Of a DNA stretch of 64,000 nucleotides, positions 9,746-21,138 are shown one piece after another. Position 1 is the first letter of the stretch. Every line of letters starts with the position of its first letter. Origin of the DNA: an uncultured Gammaproteobacteria bacterium (lineage in GTDB: Bacteria; Pseudomonadota; Gammaproteobacteria; Pseudomonadales; Pseudohongiellaceae). The translations under genes and the position numbers were made by a program. Below the pieces are notes generated by a model. It was not told the DNA's origin. It did no database searches and was given only the letters and a program-made list of their open reading frames with translations. The stretch is taken from NCBI GenBank assembly GCA_913061515.1, contig CAJXSF010000001.1, forward strand, positions 98,386-162,385, given 5' to 3'.

Positions 9746-9908
9746 AGTCACGGTCTCACTTAGATGGCTAGCTGCTGCGGGTTGCAGATTATAGCAAGAT
9801 AATATGAGCGCCTAATACTCTCGTGAGCTTTTTACGCCATGAGGCGAAATTTTTGCGCATTTGGCGTAGAATTCTGAGGAAATACACCGTTTAACTAAGA
9901 GATTGAAT

Positions 9909-10835
9909 ATGGCTATTGAACTGATCCGTATTGCCACTAGAGAGAGCCCGTTGGCGCTGTGGCAAGCCGAGTTTGTGCGTGACGAATTGCTAAAGCGTTA
10001 CCCAGACCTGAAAGTTGAGTTGGTGGGAATGACCACTAAGGGCGACATCATGCTCGATATGCCGTTGGTAAAGATAGGTGGCAAGGCGTTGTTTGTGAAA
10101 GAGCTTGAAGTGGCCATGCTTGAAAATCGCGCCGATATCGCTGTTCATTCTATGAAAGATGTTCCCATGGAGTTCCCTGAGGGCTTAGGTCTGGCGGTCA
10201 TTTGTGAGCGCGAAGACCCAACCGATGCCTTTGTTTCTAATCACTATGAAAACCTTGATGCGCTGCCTCGCGGTGCCAAGGTAGGAACCTCGAGCTTGCG
10301 TCGGCAGTGTCAATTGCGGGCGTTGCGCCCAGACCTTGTTATCGGCGATCTACGAGGCAATGTTGGCACAAGATTATCAAAGCTTGATCGAGGTGAGTTC
10401 GACGCCATCGTTTTAGCTACCGCAGGTTTGTTACGTCTTAACCTGCAATCGCGAATTGCCCAGCGCCTAGACCCATTACTTTCATTGCCCGCTGGTGGGC
10501 AGGGGGCGGTGGGGATTGAGACGCGAACCGAAGATACGGAGTTGGTCAAATTGCTTGCAGGCCTACATGATCAAGATACCGCCGACAGAGTGATGGCCGA
10601 ACGGGCCGTGAATAAGCGTCTCAATGGGGGTTGTCAGGTGCCTATCGCGTGTTATGCCGAGCTAGAAGGCGAGCAAATTTACTTGCGTGGCTTAGTGGGA
10701 GAATCCGACGGTCAACGAATTCTGCGTTGCGAAATGCGCGGTCCGCGTGCCGAGGCAGAGCAACTAGGCATAGCTGTTGCTGAAGACCTACTTGCGCAAG
10801 GTGCCGGTGAAATTCTTCGAGCTTTATACGAGTAA
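9909..10835 (+). CDS. hemC: Hydroxymethylbilane synthase (porphobilinogen deaminase)
   Basis: A 308-residue enzyme that polymerises four porphobilinogens into hydroxymethylbilane. It begins [20 protein letters not shown] and carries the dipyrromethane-cofactor cysteine at C242 ([13 protein letters not shown]), the same number as in E. coli. Substrate-binding segments HSMKDVP and [12 protein letters not shown] are intact. The ATG at 9909 is preferred over a TTG two codons upstream. It heads the heme operon; hemD starts four bases after its stop. Confidence 0.95.
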   Translation: MAIELIRIATRESPLALWQAEFVRDELLKRYPDLKVELVGMTTKGDIMLDMPLVKIGGKALFVKELEVAMLENRADIAVHSMKDVPMEFPEGLGLAVICEREDPTDAFVSNHYENLDALPRGAKVGTSSLRRQCQLRALRPDLVIGDLRGNVGTRLSKLDRGEFDAIVLATAGLLRLNLQSRIAQRLDPLLSLPAGGQGAVGIETRTEDTELVKLLAGLHDQDTADRVMAERAVNKRLNGGCQVPIACYAELEGEQIYLRGLVGESDGQRILRCEMRGPRAEAEQLGIAVAEDLLAQGAGEILRALYE

Positions 10836-10839
10836 TATT

Positions 10840-11694
10840 ATGAAAGCGCCCTTCGACGTGAGTTCGTTAGATGGATCTTTGGAGCTAAAGCGCTGTTCTG
10901 TGCTGCTCACTCGCCCAGCGCTACAGTCAAACAATATTGCCAATATGATCGAGGCCAAGGGTGGGCAGGTTGTCCATCTTCCACTTCTCGAAATCGAACC
11001 CGTTTGTAAGCCTGAAGATATAGAACGAGTGAAATCTTATGTGCTTGGTTTAGATCAGTACGACATTGCGATTTTCATCAGTACCAATGCGGCCCGTTTG
11101 GGTATGGGCTGGATCTCGAATTACTGGCCACAGCTCCCAATGGGCTTAGAAGCGTTTGCGGTAGGGCCAAGTACAGCCGAATTGCTGCAAGAAGAGTCGT
11201 GGCATGTGCATGTCTCGCCCAGCGGTGTCACCAGTGAAGACCTCTTAGCCTTAGAGCCGTTACAAGACATGCAGGGCAAACGAGTCGCATTGTTTCGTGG
11301 CAAGGGCGGGCGAGAATTGATCGCTCAAACTTTGCGCGAAAGGGGGGCGGTTGTTGACTATATCGAAGTTTATGAGCGCCTTGTTCCAGAATATGAACAG
11401 GAACTAATGCTCGAAGAGATTGAAACAAAGCATGTCAATTGCGTCGTCTTAACGAGCATGCAAACCCTGTTGAGCTTCATGAAACTGCTAGGCCTAGGAG
11501 CTGAACACAAGCCTGTTGAAGATGAAATGATTGCCTGGTTTCAGGAGACCTTGATTTTAATAGTCCCTTCGGAAAGAGTGCGTGAGTTTGCGCTAGAAAA
11601 AGGCTTTAAGCATGTCGTTAATGCCGGTGGTGCCGGCGATGAATTAATTTTAAAGAGTTTGCAGGCACTACAGTTTAATTCGGAGGATATGTGA
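10840..11694 (+). CDS. hemD: Uroporphyrinogen-III synthase
   Basis: A 284-residue two-domain HemD that cyclises and inverts ring D of hydroxymethylbilane. The sequence is as divergent as this family usually is. The N-terminal core is CSVLLTRPALQSNNIANMIEAKGG; the middle holds FAVGPSTAELL, and the second domain VALFRGKGGRELIAQTLRERGA followed by YEVYERL-type residues. Position between hemC and hemX secures the call. The start is the ATG four bases after the hemC stop; the open frame extends back into hemC but lacks support. Its stop overlaps the hemX GTG by four bases. Confidence 0.9.
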   Translation: MKAPFDVSSLDGSLELKRCSVLLTRPALQSNNIANMIEAKGGQVVHLPLLEIEPVCKPEDIERVKSYVLGLDQYDIAIFISTNAARLGMGWISNYWPQLPMGLEAFAVGPSTAELLQEESWHVHVSPSGVTSEDLLALEPLQDMQGKRVALFRGKGGRELIAQTLRERGAVVDYIEVYERLVPEYEQELMLEEIETKHVNCVVLTSMQTLLSFMKLLGLGAEHKPVEDEMIAWFQETLILIVPSERVREFALEKGFKHVVNAGGAGDELILKSLQALQFNSEDM

Positions 11695-12842
11695 CAGATA
11701 CACCGCAAGTGAACGCAGAGACTAGTGGCAGTAGTATCAAAGGCGATACTCCGAAAATATTAGAAGAGTTAAGTCGCAATAATGCGTCTAAGTCACGTGC
11801 CAGAAAAAGTGGCTTTCGGCGCTTTCTCGTGGTGGTGATTTTATTGGTGCCAGTGATTGTTGCCATCAGTTTCTTAATGTATGAGCAGTCGCGTACGATG
11901 TCCATGCTCGCGCAGCTGCAGCAAGAAAACGCTGAACTGTATGAAGCAATTAATAATGTAGAGATGCCAGCTGCGCCTGCGCCGCCCGTACAGCTGCCCG
12001 ATAATCTTGCTAATACTCGTATGTTAGATGAGCTTCGCGCGGGCCTCGAAAGTCGAATCAATGCTTTGGCTCGTAACGCAGCGAGTGTGCAAGAGCGCCT
12101 AAGCGCATTACCACAAGAGCGTCAGAATGCAGACTGGTTGTGGACAGAGGCCGAGTATCTTATGCGCTTAGCCAACCAGAAGTTGCAGTTGGAAGGCGAT
12201 GGCGATTCAGCATTGTTAATACTGAGTGTGGTGGACGATATGTTACGCGACTCTGGCGAAGTATCTTTGTTAGGTGTGCGTGATATCTTGGCCGGCGAAA
12301 TGTTAGCATTGCGCGCGATGGACTATGTCGATGTCAGCGGGCTCTATGTCAGGCTCAATAATCTTCTGCCAATGATTGACGAACTATCTCTGCGCGATGC
12401 AATGGTTAACAACTATAACGCCCAACTTGAACAAACCCGAGATGTGAATCTAGTAAGCGAAGAGGGCGTCTTTGCCCGGACTCTGGCTTTATTGGAATCA
12501 ATTTTCGTTTGGCAAAATTGGGAAGTCGCGCCCGAAGCGTTGTTAGCCCCGTCACAAGAAGCAGTGCTCAAGCAAAATTTGCGCTTAATGTTGGAGCAAG
12601 CGCAGCTTGCCCTTTTAATGGAAGAGCCAGAAGTCTACAAAGATAGTCTACAAAAAGGCGCAGACTGGACAGGGCATTATTTTGCTATCGACACGGGAGT
12701 AGGCCGCACTTTGCAAACAGAACTCGCTAATTTGGCTAACGTCCCTGTGACAGTAAATCGTCCTGATATCTCGCGCTCCTTAGAGCTATTGCGACAGATT
12801 GCAAATGCGCGAACTCAATCTCTTCGCAGCGATGGTCAATGA
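11691..12842 (+). CDS. hemX: HemX-like membrane protein of the heme operon
   Basis: A 383-residue protein with a cytoplasmic N-terminus, one membrane segment (about residues 42-63, FRRFLVVVILLVPVIVAISF), a coiled-coil stretch and a large helical periplasmic domain. The phrase NADWLWTEAEYLMRLANQKLQLEGD is the conserved HemX core. Despite old annotations as uroporphyrinogen methyltransferase, it has no SAM-binding methylase domain, so an accessory or scaffold role is more likely. It starts at a GTG overlapping the hemD stop by four bases (GTGA) with a GGAGG ribosome site, and its own stop overlaps hemY (ATGA). Confidence 0.85.
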   Translation: MTDTPQVNAETSGSSIKGDTPKILEELSRNNASKSRARKSGFRRFLVVVILLVPVIVAISFLMYEQSRTMSMLAQLQQENAELYEAINNVEMPAAPAPPVQLPDNLANTRMLDELRAGLESRINALARNAASVQERLSALPQERQNADWLWTEAEYLMRLANQKLQLEGDGDSALLILSVVDDMLRDSGEVSLLGVRDILAGEMLALRAMDYVDVSGLYVRLNNLLPMIDELSLRDAMVNNYNAQLEQTRDVNLVSEEGVFARTLALLESIFVWQNWEVAPEALLAPSQEAVLKQNLRLMLEQAQLALLMEEPEVYKDSLQKGADWTGHYFAIDTGVGRTLQTELANLANVPVTVNRPDISRSLELLRQIANARTQSLRSDGQ

Positions 12843-13684
12843 GCATGATCAAACTGTTTATTTACACATTGTTGGCGATTGTGACTGGGCTGCTCGCGAC
12901 ACTTTTTTTAGCGCGTGAACCAGGGTATTTATTAGTTTCATTTGCAGATTCCACATTTGAAACGAGCCTGTTTGCACTTTTTATTGCCATCGTGGCTTTG
13001 TTGATTTTTCTGCGTATCGTGCTTTTGATTCTTGACTGGATTAATCCATTTCGATTGCTGCGCGCGGGCAAGTCTTGGTCTGCTACCCGCTCGGAAAAGC
13101 GCGCTTTAAACGTGCCGCTCACCAAAGAGCAGCTGGGGGTCGCTTTACTTAGCGAATTGCAGCAAGAGCTAAGCAAAGGCGAGCAGGCCTTGACATTGGC
13201 GCAGCTTCGAAAACTGTGGAAAACAAGGACGAAAAAAATCACAAAAGACGCAGAGTTAATCCATGCCTATGTGGATGTATTGGAAAAACTTGATGCGATA
13301 GTCGATGCGATAAAGCTGCTTGAATCTGAACTAGACAAGCGTTGGGATGGCGGGCTTTTGAAACGGTATAGTTTACTAGCGTTGCGAGCAGGAGACACGA
13401 CTGCAGTGCAGCAGCTGCAAAGAGCAGAGCAGTGGCTAAGTGTTCACCCTGCCGATGCGCAGTTGCTTCTGGCATTGGGGCGATTGTCTTTGCGCAATCA
13501 GCTATGGGGCAAGGCGAAAGAATATTTTGAGCGCAGCCTGCAAGAGCAGGCTGAACCAGAAGTGTTTGCGGAGTTAGCGCGCTTGCTGCAAAGCTTGAAA
13601 GAGCCCGAGCGAAGTGCGCAATACTTAGAAAATGAAACGCGATTGATCAGTCGAAGTTTGCCGGATTACCCTCAACCTTCTTGA
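12839..13684 (+). CDS. hemY: HemY-like protein, internally shortened
   Basis: A 281-residue protein with two N-terminal membrane segments (about 4-24 and 40-63), the conserved [20 protein letters not shown] linker and a C-terminal TPR-like helical part ([20 protein letters not shown]). HemY of proteobacterial heme operons usually has about 390-400 residues. Here the sequence passes from RSEKRALN straight into [15 protein letters not shown], which I align to the second half of the TPR region, so roughly 110 residues of the first TPR block seem to be missing without loss of frame. The ATG overlaps the hemX stop; the stop overlaps the convergent ubiD end by 13 bases. Confidence 0.8.
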   Translation: MSMIKLFIYTLLAIVTGLLATLFLAREPGYLLVSFADSTFETSLFALFIAIVALLIFLRIVLLILDWINPFRLLRAGKSWSATRSEKRALNVPLTKEQLGVALLSELQQELSKGEQALTLAQLRKLWKTRTKKITKDAELIHAYVDVLEKLDAIVDAIKLLESELDKRWDGGLLKRYSLLALRAGDTTAVQQLQRAEQWLSVHPADAQLLLALGRLSLRNQLWGKAKEYFERSLQEQAEPEVFAELARLLQSLKEPERSAQYLENETRLISRSLPDYPQPS

Positions 13685-15153
13685 GGGTCTGTAATTCCGA
13701 GCTCATCCCAGATCGCATCGACGCGTTGTTTAACATCTTCAGACATACTGATTGAAGTGCCCCATTCGCGAGTCGTTTCTCCTTGCCATTTGTTTGTCGC
13801 ATCCATGCCCATCTTCGAACCTAGGCCAGAGACGGGAGATGCGAAGTCCAAATAGTCGATAGGGGTATTCTCTACCATCACAGTATCGCGCGCTGGGTCC
13901 ATGCGGGTAGTCATCGCCCACACAACATCGTTCCAGTCTCGGCAATTCACGTCGTCATCGACAATAATAACAAATTTGGTATACATGAATTGACGTAGGA
14001 ATGACCAAGCACCCATCATGATGCGTTTGGCGTGTCCTGGGTATTGTTTCTTAATACTGATAATCGCCATGCGATAAGAGCAGCCCTCTGGCGGCAAGTA
14101 GAAATCCACAATCTCCGGATATTGTTTCTGGATTAGCGGAATAAACACTTCATTCAATGCTACACCCAGCATTGCTGGTTCATCGGGTGGACGACCGGTA
14201 TAAGTGCTGTGATAAATTGGATCCTTGCGATGAGTCATCTTCTTAACAGTAAACACTGGGAAGCTTTCTACTTCGTTGTAATAACCAGTATGGTCGCCAT
14301 AGGGACCTTCATCCGCCATTTCGCCAGGCTCAATAACGCCTTCTAAAACAATTTCTGCGCTAGCAGGCACCTGCAAATCATTGCTGATGCATTGGATAAC
14401 TTCGGTCTTCTCTCCGCGCAATAGGCCCGCAAAAGCATACTCGGAAAGCGTGTCGGGAATAGGGGTTACTGTTGCTAGGATCGTAGCAGGGTCCGCTCCG
14501 ATGGCGATGGAAACAGGAAAGGCTTCGCCTGGGTGCTTTAGCTGCCATTCACGAAAATCAAGTGCGCCGCCGCGGTGCGAAAGCCAACGCATAATAAGTT
14601 TGTTGCGCCCAATAAGTTGCATGCGATAGATGCCCAGGTTTTGCCGTTCTTTCTCAGGCCCGCGAGTAATGACTAGGGGCCAGGTGACTAGTGGCGCGGC
14701 ATCTTCTGGCCAGCAAGTTTGGATAGGGAACTTGCGCAAATCAATGTCATCTTCATCGACAATTACATCTCGGCAGGGAGCATTCTTTTTGACATCCGGA
14801 GCAATGTTCAATACCTGTCGATAAGAGGGTAGGTTCTTCCAAAGGTCTTTCCAGCCTTTTGGCGGAGTGGGTTCTTTCAGAAAAGCTAGCAGGTGTCCCA
14901 CATCGCGCAAGCCTTGCAGGTCTTTTTGTCCCATCGCCATAGCAACGCGCCGGGGGTGCCCAAAGAGATTGGCGAGTAGGGGGGTGTCTGAGCCCTTTAG
15001 GTTTTCGAATAATAGTGCAGGGCCGTTTGCCCGCAATGTGCGATCACTAATCTCGGTAACCTCTAAAACAGGGTCTACTTCGACTGTGATGCGTTTTAGG
15101 TCGCCTTCTTTTTCGAGAAGTGCAATGAATTCACGTAGGTCTTTGCACGGCAT
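13672..15153 (-). CDS. ubiD: 4-hydroxy-3-polyprenylbenzoate decarboxylase
   Basis: A 493-residue UbiD-family decarboxylase acting in ubiquinone synthesis with prenylated FMN supplied by UbiX. It starts with [21 protein letters not shown] and carries the family core [36 protein letters not shown] and [12 protein letters not shown], the last holding catalytic acidic residues. Full length for the family. It follows rho on the same strand, as in pseudomonads, and ends tail to tail with hemY with a 13-base overlap. Confidence 0.95.
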   Translation of the reverse strand: MPCKDLREFIALLEKEGDLKRITVEVDPVLEVTEISDRTLRANGPALLFENLKGSDTPLLANLFGHPRRVAMAMGQKDLQGLRDVGHLLAFLKEPTPPKGWKDLWKNLPSYRQVLNIAPDVKKNAPCRDVIVDEDDIDLRKFPIQTCWPEDAAPLVTWPLVITRGPEKERQNLGIYRMQLIGRNKLIMRWLSHRGGALDFREWQLKHPGEAFPVSIAIGADPATILATVTPIPDTLSEYAFAGLLRGEKTEVIQCISNDLQVPASAEIVLEGVIEPGEMADEGPYGDHTGYYNEVESFPVFTVKKMTHRKDPIYHSTYTGRPPDEPAMLGVALNEVFIPLIQKQYPEIVDFYLPPEGCSYRMAIISIKKQYPGHAKRIMMGAWSFLRQFMYTKFVIIVDDDVNCRDWNDVVWAMTTRMDPARDTVMVENTPIDYLDFASPVSGLGSKMGMDATNKWQGETTREWGTSISMSEDVKQRVDAIWDELGITDPQEG

Positions 15154-15190
15154 GGGGTGGCTCCGAAAGGGGTAGTGCTATGCAGGGCTG

Positions 15191-15218
15191 CTCGGCGCTG
15201 AGAATTTCAGGCGCCGAG
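15191..15218 (-). terminator. Hairpin downstream of rho
   Basis: An inverted repeat CTCGGCGC...GCGCCGAG extended inward by TGA/TCA with a one-base bulge lies 12 bases after the rho stop and before ubiD. It lacks a T-run, so it may be an mRNA-stabilising hairpin or partial terminator. Confidence 0.45.
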
Positions 15219-15229
15219 AGCGGCATGTG

Positions 15230-16489
15230 TTATTTGCGTTTCATCGCGTTGAAGAACTCGTCATTGGTCTTCGTGTCTTTGAGTTTATCGAGGATGAACT
15301 CGGTGGCTTGAACGTCTTCCATGGAGCTAAGAATTTTGCGCAGAATCCACATGCGTTGCAGTTCTTCTTCGCTCGTCAACAGCTCTTCGCGGCGCGTGCC
15401 TGAGCGACGTACGTTGATGGCGGGATAGATGCGTTTCTCGGCAATTTTGCGATCGAGATGCAATTCCATGTTGCCGGTGCCTTTGAATTCTTCGTAGATA
15501 ACCTCATCCATCTTCGAGCCAGTTTCTACAAGGGCGGTTGCGATGATTGTTAAGCTGCCGCCTTCTTCAAGATTACGCGCTGCTCCGAAGAAGCGCTTTG
15601 GGCGTTCGAGTGCGTGGGCATCAACACCACCGGTTAACACTTTGCCCGACGACGGCACGATTGTGTTGTAAGCGCGAGCAAGGCGAGTGATCGAATCGAG
15701 CAATATCACAACATCTTCTTTATGTTCGACTAAGCGTTTGGCTTTTTCGATAACCATTTCTGCGACTTGAACGTGACGAGCGGGGGGTTCATCGAAGGTA
15801 CTTGCAACGACTTCACCGCGCACTGAGCGCTGCATCTCTGTCACTTCCTCTGGGCGCTCATCAATTAGCAGAACGATCAGGCGACATTCAGGGTTATTCT
15901 TAGCAATTGACTGAGCAATGTTCTGCAAAATAAAGGTTTTACCCGCTTTCGGCGGAGACACAATCAAACCGCGTTGGCCTTTGCCGATAGGCGCTGTAAG
16001 GTCGATAGTACGAGCACTTAAGTCCTCAGTGCTGCCATTGCCAATCTGCAAACGGAGACGTTCAGTAGGGAACAGCGGAGTGAGGTTTTCGAAGAGGATT
16101 TTTTGCTTGGAGTTTTCAGGTTTTGCGAAGTTCACTTCAGAGATCTTTAACAACGCGAAGTAGCGTTCACCATCTTTGGGAGGCCGGATTTTCCCGGCAA
16201 TGGTGTCACCTGTACGTAAGTTAAATCGGCGAATCTGACTTGGCGAGACATAGATATCATCGGGGCCAGCAAGGTAAGAAGAGTCTGCAGAGCGCAAGAA
16301 GCCGAAGCCGTCTTGTAGAATTTCTAGCACTCCGTCACCGGAGATGTCTTCACCGTTTTTGGCATGTTTTTTTAGGATTGCGAAGATGATGTCTTGTTTG
16401 CGTGTTCTTGAGAGGTTTTCTAGCCCCATTTCCTGGGCGGTACTCAAGAGGTTGGCGATTGGTTGTTTTTTTAGGTCAGTTAGATTCAT
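15230..16489 (-). CDS. rho: Transcription termination factor Rho
   Basis: A 419-residue hexameric RNA helicase that ends transcription at C-rich unstructured RNA. The N-terminal helix bundle ([19 protein letters not shown]), the cold-shock-like RNA-binding domain with GFGFLRS, Walker [11 protein letters not shown], Walker [17 protein letters not shown] and the Q-loop/R-loop [22 protein letters not shown] are all intact. Length matches E. coli Rho (419 aa). A 379-base gap separates it from trxA upstream. Confidence 0.98.
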   Translation of the reverse strand: MNLTDLKKQPIANLLSTAQEMGLENLSRTRKQDIIFAILKKHAKNGEDISGDGVLEILQDGFGFLRSADSSYLAGPDDIYVSPSQIRRFNLRTGDTIAGKIRPPKDGERYFALLKISEVNFAKPENSKQKILFENLTPLFPTERLRLQIGNGSTEDLSARTIDLTAPIGKGQRGLIVSPPKAGKTFILQNIAQSIAKNNPECRLIVLLIDERPEEVTEMQRSVRGEVVASTFDEPPARHVQVAEMVIEKAKRLVEHKEDVVILLDSITRLARAYNTIVPSSGKVLTGGVDAHALERPKRFFGAARNLEEGGSLTIIATALVETGSKMDEVIYEEFKGTGNMELHLDRKIAEKRIYPAINVRRSGTRREELLTSEEELQRMWILRKILSSMEDVQATEFILDKLKDTKTNDEFFNAMKRK

Positions 16490-16823
16490 GATGTTTTAAT
16501 ACGTAGGTTTGTGAGGTAAGGACAAGCTTTGACCAATTACAAACGCGCAATACCAAAGGCTCGGCATTAAGGTCATACAGCTTGTTAGGGTTTTAAACAG
16601 AATGGTTTGACTGTAGTTAAATAATTAGTTATGGGTTTTGCTAATAAGCGTTAATTTGGAGCAATGTAGATAAGAGAAAAGGTCGTCAGTCGAACGAGAC
16701 GATAGATGCAATATAGAACGTGTAAATCGTGCTGTCCAGAAAAACTTTGTCTTTATTTGTTACTAAGATTGATACAAGACAATGACAAGCAGTTTCGAGT
16801 TGCGGCCCTTTTAATGATCTGGC
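16490..16823 (-). promoter_or_regulatory. Long rho leader region with candidate promoter
   Basis: There is no credible gene in the gap between trxA and rho. On the minus strand a TTGTCA (16783-16788) and TAGTAA (16760-16765), 17 bases apart, could be a promoter, giving a leader of about 260 bases. Long untranslated rho leaders are known in other bacteria, where Rho terminates its own transcript early. The segment is AT-rich with scattered cytosines on the transcribed strand. This is position-based inference only. Confidence 0.35.
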
Positions 16824-16862
16824 GTCGTTATACCCTGATATTACAGTGCAGGGTATAACGAC
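16824..16862 (-). terminator. Perfect 14-bp hairpin after trxA
   Basis: The arms 16824-16837 and 16849-16862 (GTCGTTATACCCTG and its exact complement) enclose an 11-base loop and begin 6 bases after the trxA stop. No T-run follows on the minus strand. It is either a terminator helped by other factors or a 3' end stabiliser separating trxA from rho. Confidence 0.55.
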
Positions 16863-16868
16863 TAGAGA

Positions 16869-17195
16869 TTAAATAACGCTATCGATAAACGCGGCAAGCT
16901 GGCTGCGTGATAGAGCCCCAACCTTTGTGCCTGCGAGTTCGCCATCTTTAAAGATGAGAAGTGTTGGAATTCCGCGAATCCCGTACTTAGGTGCGGTTTC
17001 CTTATTTGAATCAATATTCAGCTTGGCAATTGTGAGTTTGCCTTCATATTCATCGGCGAGCTCTTCAAGAACCGGTGCAATCATTTTGCAAGGACCACAC
17101 CATTCAGCCCAAAAATCAACCAAAACAGGGCCAGATGCTTGTAAAACGTCTTTTTCGAAACTGGCGTCGGAGACTTGAACGATGTTGTCGCTCAT
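16869..17195 (-). CDS. trxA: Thioredoxin 1
   Basis: A 108-residue thioredoxin with the active site WCGPCK (C33, C36), the conserved [11 protein letters not shown] cis-proline loop and the usual single-domain length. It reduces disulfides in cytoplasmic proteins and serves ribonucleotide reductase and PAPS reductase. It sits upstream of rho, the standard gammaproteobacterial order. AGGAATGTATG provides the ribosome site. Confidence 0.97.
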   Translation of the reverse strand: MSDNIVQVSDASFEKDVLQASGPVLVDFWAEWCGPCKMIAPVLEELADEYEGKLTIAKLNIDSNKETAPKYGIRGIPTLLIFKDGELAGTKVGALSRSQLAAFIDSVI

Positions 17196-17305
17196 ACATA
17201 CATTCCTTAAATTGTGGGATAGCGTCTATCCGTTATAGAGTGAAGACTATGATAAGGGCAATAGTGATGGTTTCAAGTGTGAAATTGTCCTTTCTAGCAA
17301 TTTGC

Positions 17306-18388
<1,083 letters not shown>

Positions 18389-18478
18389 TCATTGATGCTA
18401 AGAATAAACAGTAAAAAGTTGTAACCTTCTGGCAGCAAGTGCAGTCAAGTGGGTAGCCAATTTAAATAAGAGAGTCTA

Positions 18479-20614
18479 ATGAGTAAATTCAAGATCATAC
18501 TGGTTGCCATCTTTGTGGCTGCAATTGCGGCTTATTTCGTTTTCGACTTGGGCCAGTTTTTGACGTTAAGTTATGTGCAATCGCAATTGAGTTCGATCGT
18601 GCAGTATACAGAGAGCAATTTTGCTATTGCTGCCAGCGCATATTTCATTGCCTATGTCACGCTTACGGCGCTCTCCATCCCTGGAGCTGCAATAGTGACG
18701 CTTGTCGGTGGTGCCATATTCGGCTTGTTGTGGGGCACAATCATCGTGTCGTTCGCCAGTACGATCGGGGCCACTTTGGCATTTCTAACTTCTCGGCTCT
18801 TATTAAGAGATTGGGTGCAAAAGCGTTTTGGGCAGTCACTGAAAGCCATCAATGCCGGTGTCGAAAAAGATGGTGCCTTCTATCTCTTTAGTTTGCGTAT
18901 GGTGCCAGTTTTCCCCTTTTTCTTAGTGAATCTATTGATGGGTTTGACGCCCATTAAAGTAGGCACTTATTTCATTGTCAGCCAGCTAGGGATGCTGCTT
19001 GGAACTGCCGTGTACGTAAACGCGGGAGCAGAATTGGGCCAGATTGAATCACTTTCTGGTTTAGTAAGTTTGCCAATAGTATTGTCGTTTGCCTTGCTAG
19101 GCATTTTGCCCTGGATTACAAAAGCTATACTCGCATTTGTGCGCCGTGAAAAAATACCAGTCGCTTTCAAAAAGCCAAAGACGTTTGATGCCAATGTTGT
19201 CGTAATCGGTGCAGGCTCTGCGGGCTTGGTGTCATCCATTATCGCGGCCGGGGCAAAAGCAAAGGTCATTTTGATTGAGAAGCATAAAATGGGAGGGGAC
19301 TGCCTCAATACCGGCTGTGTGCCAAGTAAAGCCATTATCAGAAGTGCAAGAATAGCCGACTACATTAAACGAGCGAAAGAGTTCGGAATAGATAGCGCTA
19401 GTGGGCAGGTCAATTTTCCACGCGTAATGGAGCGGATTCAATCGGTGGTGAAGGCGATTGAACCGCATGATTCCGTAGAGCGATATACTTCACTCGGGGT
19501 GGAATGTGTTGCTGGTGAGGCGATGATCACTTCGCCTTGGACTGTGCAGGTAGGGGACAGGGAAATCACGACCCGCTCGATTGTCCTTGCCACCGGGGCG
19601 CGTCCATTTGTGCCGCCAATTCCGGGAGTCGAGCAAGTGGATTATCTGACGTCAGACTCATTATGGGACTTGCGAGAGCTGCCTAAACGCTTATTGGTGT
19701 TAGGCGCAGGCCCCATAGGTTGCGAGCTTGCACAAAGCTTTTCACGCTTGGGTGCTCAAGTAACTATAGTCGATCAAGCCCCACGCATCATGCCTCGCGA
19801 AGATGAAGACGTTTCCAACGCCGTATTGAAACGTTTCACTGAAGATGGTGTGACAGTGTTGACCGGATACAAAGCGCAGTCTTTTGCTAAAGACGCAGAA
19901 GGGGGCGTTCTCACAGTATCAGGCAATGATGAAACTCGCAGTTTGGCGTTCGACAAAGTGTTAATTGCGATTGGCCGAAAAGCCAATGTAGAGGGCTTTG
20001 GTTTAGAGGCGTTGAAAATGCCGCTAAGTTCGCGTGGCACCATCGAAGTAAATCAGTATTTGCAAACTGTTTACCCTAATATTTACGCCTGCGGTGACGT
20101 GGCCGGCCCATATCAGTTCACTCACATGGCGTCTTACCAAGCCTGGTTTGCGGTGCTCAATGCAATGCTTGGTGGGCTGAAAAAATTCCGTATTAATTAC
20201 AAGGTGGTTCCTTGGGCTACTTTCACTGATCCCGAAGTGGCGCGAGTAGGATTAAGTGAGCAAGAGGCCAAAGAGCAAGGTATTGACTATGAGCTTACCC
20301 ATTATGGAATTGATGATTTAGATCGCGCCATTGCTGATAATGAAGCGCACGGATTTGTAAAAGTACTAACAGTACCAGGAAGTGATCGAATTCTGGGTGC
20401 GACTATTGTTGGCTATCATGCCGGTGAGTTGCTAACAGAGTTTGTGTTGGCAATGACTCATGGCCTAGGCTTGAAGAAAATTGCAGCGACAACGCACATT
20501 TACCCAACCTTGTCCGAAGCAAATCGGTTTACCGCAAATGCTTGGCGCAGTGCGCGTATCCCCGCTAACTTACTCCCCTGGGCCGAGCGGTTCTTTCGCT
20601 GGCGCAGGGGCTAA
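18479..20614 (+). CDS. TVP38/TMEM64 membrane domain fused to flavoprotein disulfide reductase
   Basis: A 711-residue fusion. Residues 1-225 form a VTT/TVP38 (DedA-like) membrane domain with about six hydrophobic segments and the loop GAIFGLLWGTIIVSFASTIGA-type sequence plus RMVPVFPFFLVNLLMG. Residues 235-711 form a mercuric-reductase/lipoamide-dehydrogenase-like enzyme with FAD-binding VVIGAGSAGLVSS, redox pair GGDCLNTGCVPSK, NAD-binding VLGAGPIGCELAQSF, the second FAD motif YACGDVAG and a C-terminal dimer domain with HIYPTLSEANR. The MerR-specific C-terminal CC pair and the HMA domain are absent, so mercury reduction is unlikely. Substrate unknown; a membrane-tethered quinone or thiol reductase is a guess. 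Confidence 0.88.
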   Translation: MSKFKIILVAIFVAAIAAYFVFDLGQFLTLSYVQSQLSSIVQYTESNFAIAASAYFIAYVTLTALSIPGAAIVTLVGGAIFGLLWGTIIVSFASTIGATLAFLTSRLLLRDWVQKRFGQSLKAINAGVEKDGAFYLFSLRMVPVFPFFLVNLLMGLTPIKVGTYFIVSQLGMLLGTAVYVNAGAELGQIESLSGLVSLPIVLSFALLGILPWITKAILAFVRREKIPVAFKKPKTFDANVVVIGAGSAGLVSSIIAAGAKAKVILIEKHKMGGDCLNTGCVPSKAIIRSARIADYIKRAKEFGIDSASGQVNFPRVMERIQSVVKAIEPHDSVERYTSLGVECVAGEAMITSPWTVQVGDREITTRSIVLATGARPFVPPIPGVEQVDYLTSDSLWDLRELPKRLLVLGAGPIGCELAQSFSRLGAQVTIVDQAPRIMPREDEDVSNAVLKRFTEDGVTVLTGYKAQSFAKDAEGGVLTVSGNDETRSLAFDKVLIAIGRKANVEGFGLEALKMPLSSRGTIEVNQYLQTVYPNIYACGDVAGPYQFTHMASYQAWFAVLNAMLGGLKKFRINYKVVPWATFTDPEVARVGLSEQEAKEQGIDYELTHYGIDDLDRAIADNEAHGFVKVLTVPGSDRILGATIVGYHAGELLTEFVLAMTHGLGLKKIAATTHIYPTLSEANRFTANAWRSARIPANLLPWAERFFRWRRG

Positions 20615-20625
20615 AGGCTTGTGGA

Positions 20626-21138
20626 TTAGGCTTTGCGGAATGCCTGAAATAGGCACAGTGTGATGAGGGCGATAAAGCCGAGCATGGAAAGCTCGGCTAT
20701 TGATAGCAGCCCTAGAAAGCGCCAAGAGACTTCAGCGCAGTTGCCATCTCCTTTGAGGAGAAATGACAGCATGTCCATCAACGGAAAATTTTCCATGATG
20801 TAGCTCAGGCCTGGCCCGCAGGCCGGTACTTGATCCTCGGGAAGGTGCTGGAGCCAGATTTGGCGGCCGGCGAAATAGGCACCTCCGACGCACATGGCCG
20901 CCGCGCCGAGGGCGTAATTCTTTATTCCTTTGTCACTTGGGTTATGAATGGCGCTAGCGAGGCAGAAAAGCCCTACCAAAATAACGAATACGCGCTGAGT
21001 GATGCATAGGCCGCATGGCTGCAGCAACATCACATGCTCCATGTACAATGCAACTCCAATGATTGAAGTGCAGGCGATGAAGATCAGCAGATTGAGCTGT
21101 CGTGTACGGGGAATTAGCGCCAGAATGGAATTTGCCAT
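20626..21138 (-). CDS. dsbB: Disulfide bond formation protein B
   Basis: A 170-residue inner-membrane quinone reductase that reoxidises DsbA. Four hydrophobic segments are visible. Both cysteine pairs are present: CGLC at residues 42-45 and the periplasmic-loop pair in VPACGPGLSY and GNCAEVSW. Length matches the family (about 165-176). It ends 11 bases from the convergent flavoprotein fusion gene, which also deals with redox chemistry. Confidence 0.93.
   Translation of the reverse strand: MANSILALIPRTRQLNLLIFIACTSIIGVALYMEHVMLLQPCGLCITQRVFVILVGLFCLASAIHNPSDKGIKNYALGAAAMCVGGAYFAGRQIWLQHLPEDQVPACGPGLSYIMENFPLMDMLSFLLKGDGNCAEVSWRFLGLLSIAELSMLGFIALITLCLFQAFRKA

Noticed and set aside
18479..20614. 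Mercuric reductase
   Set aside because: No HMA domain, no C-terminal Cys pair and no mer genes nearby.
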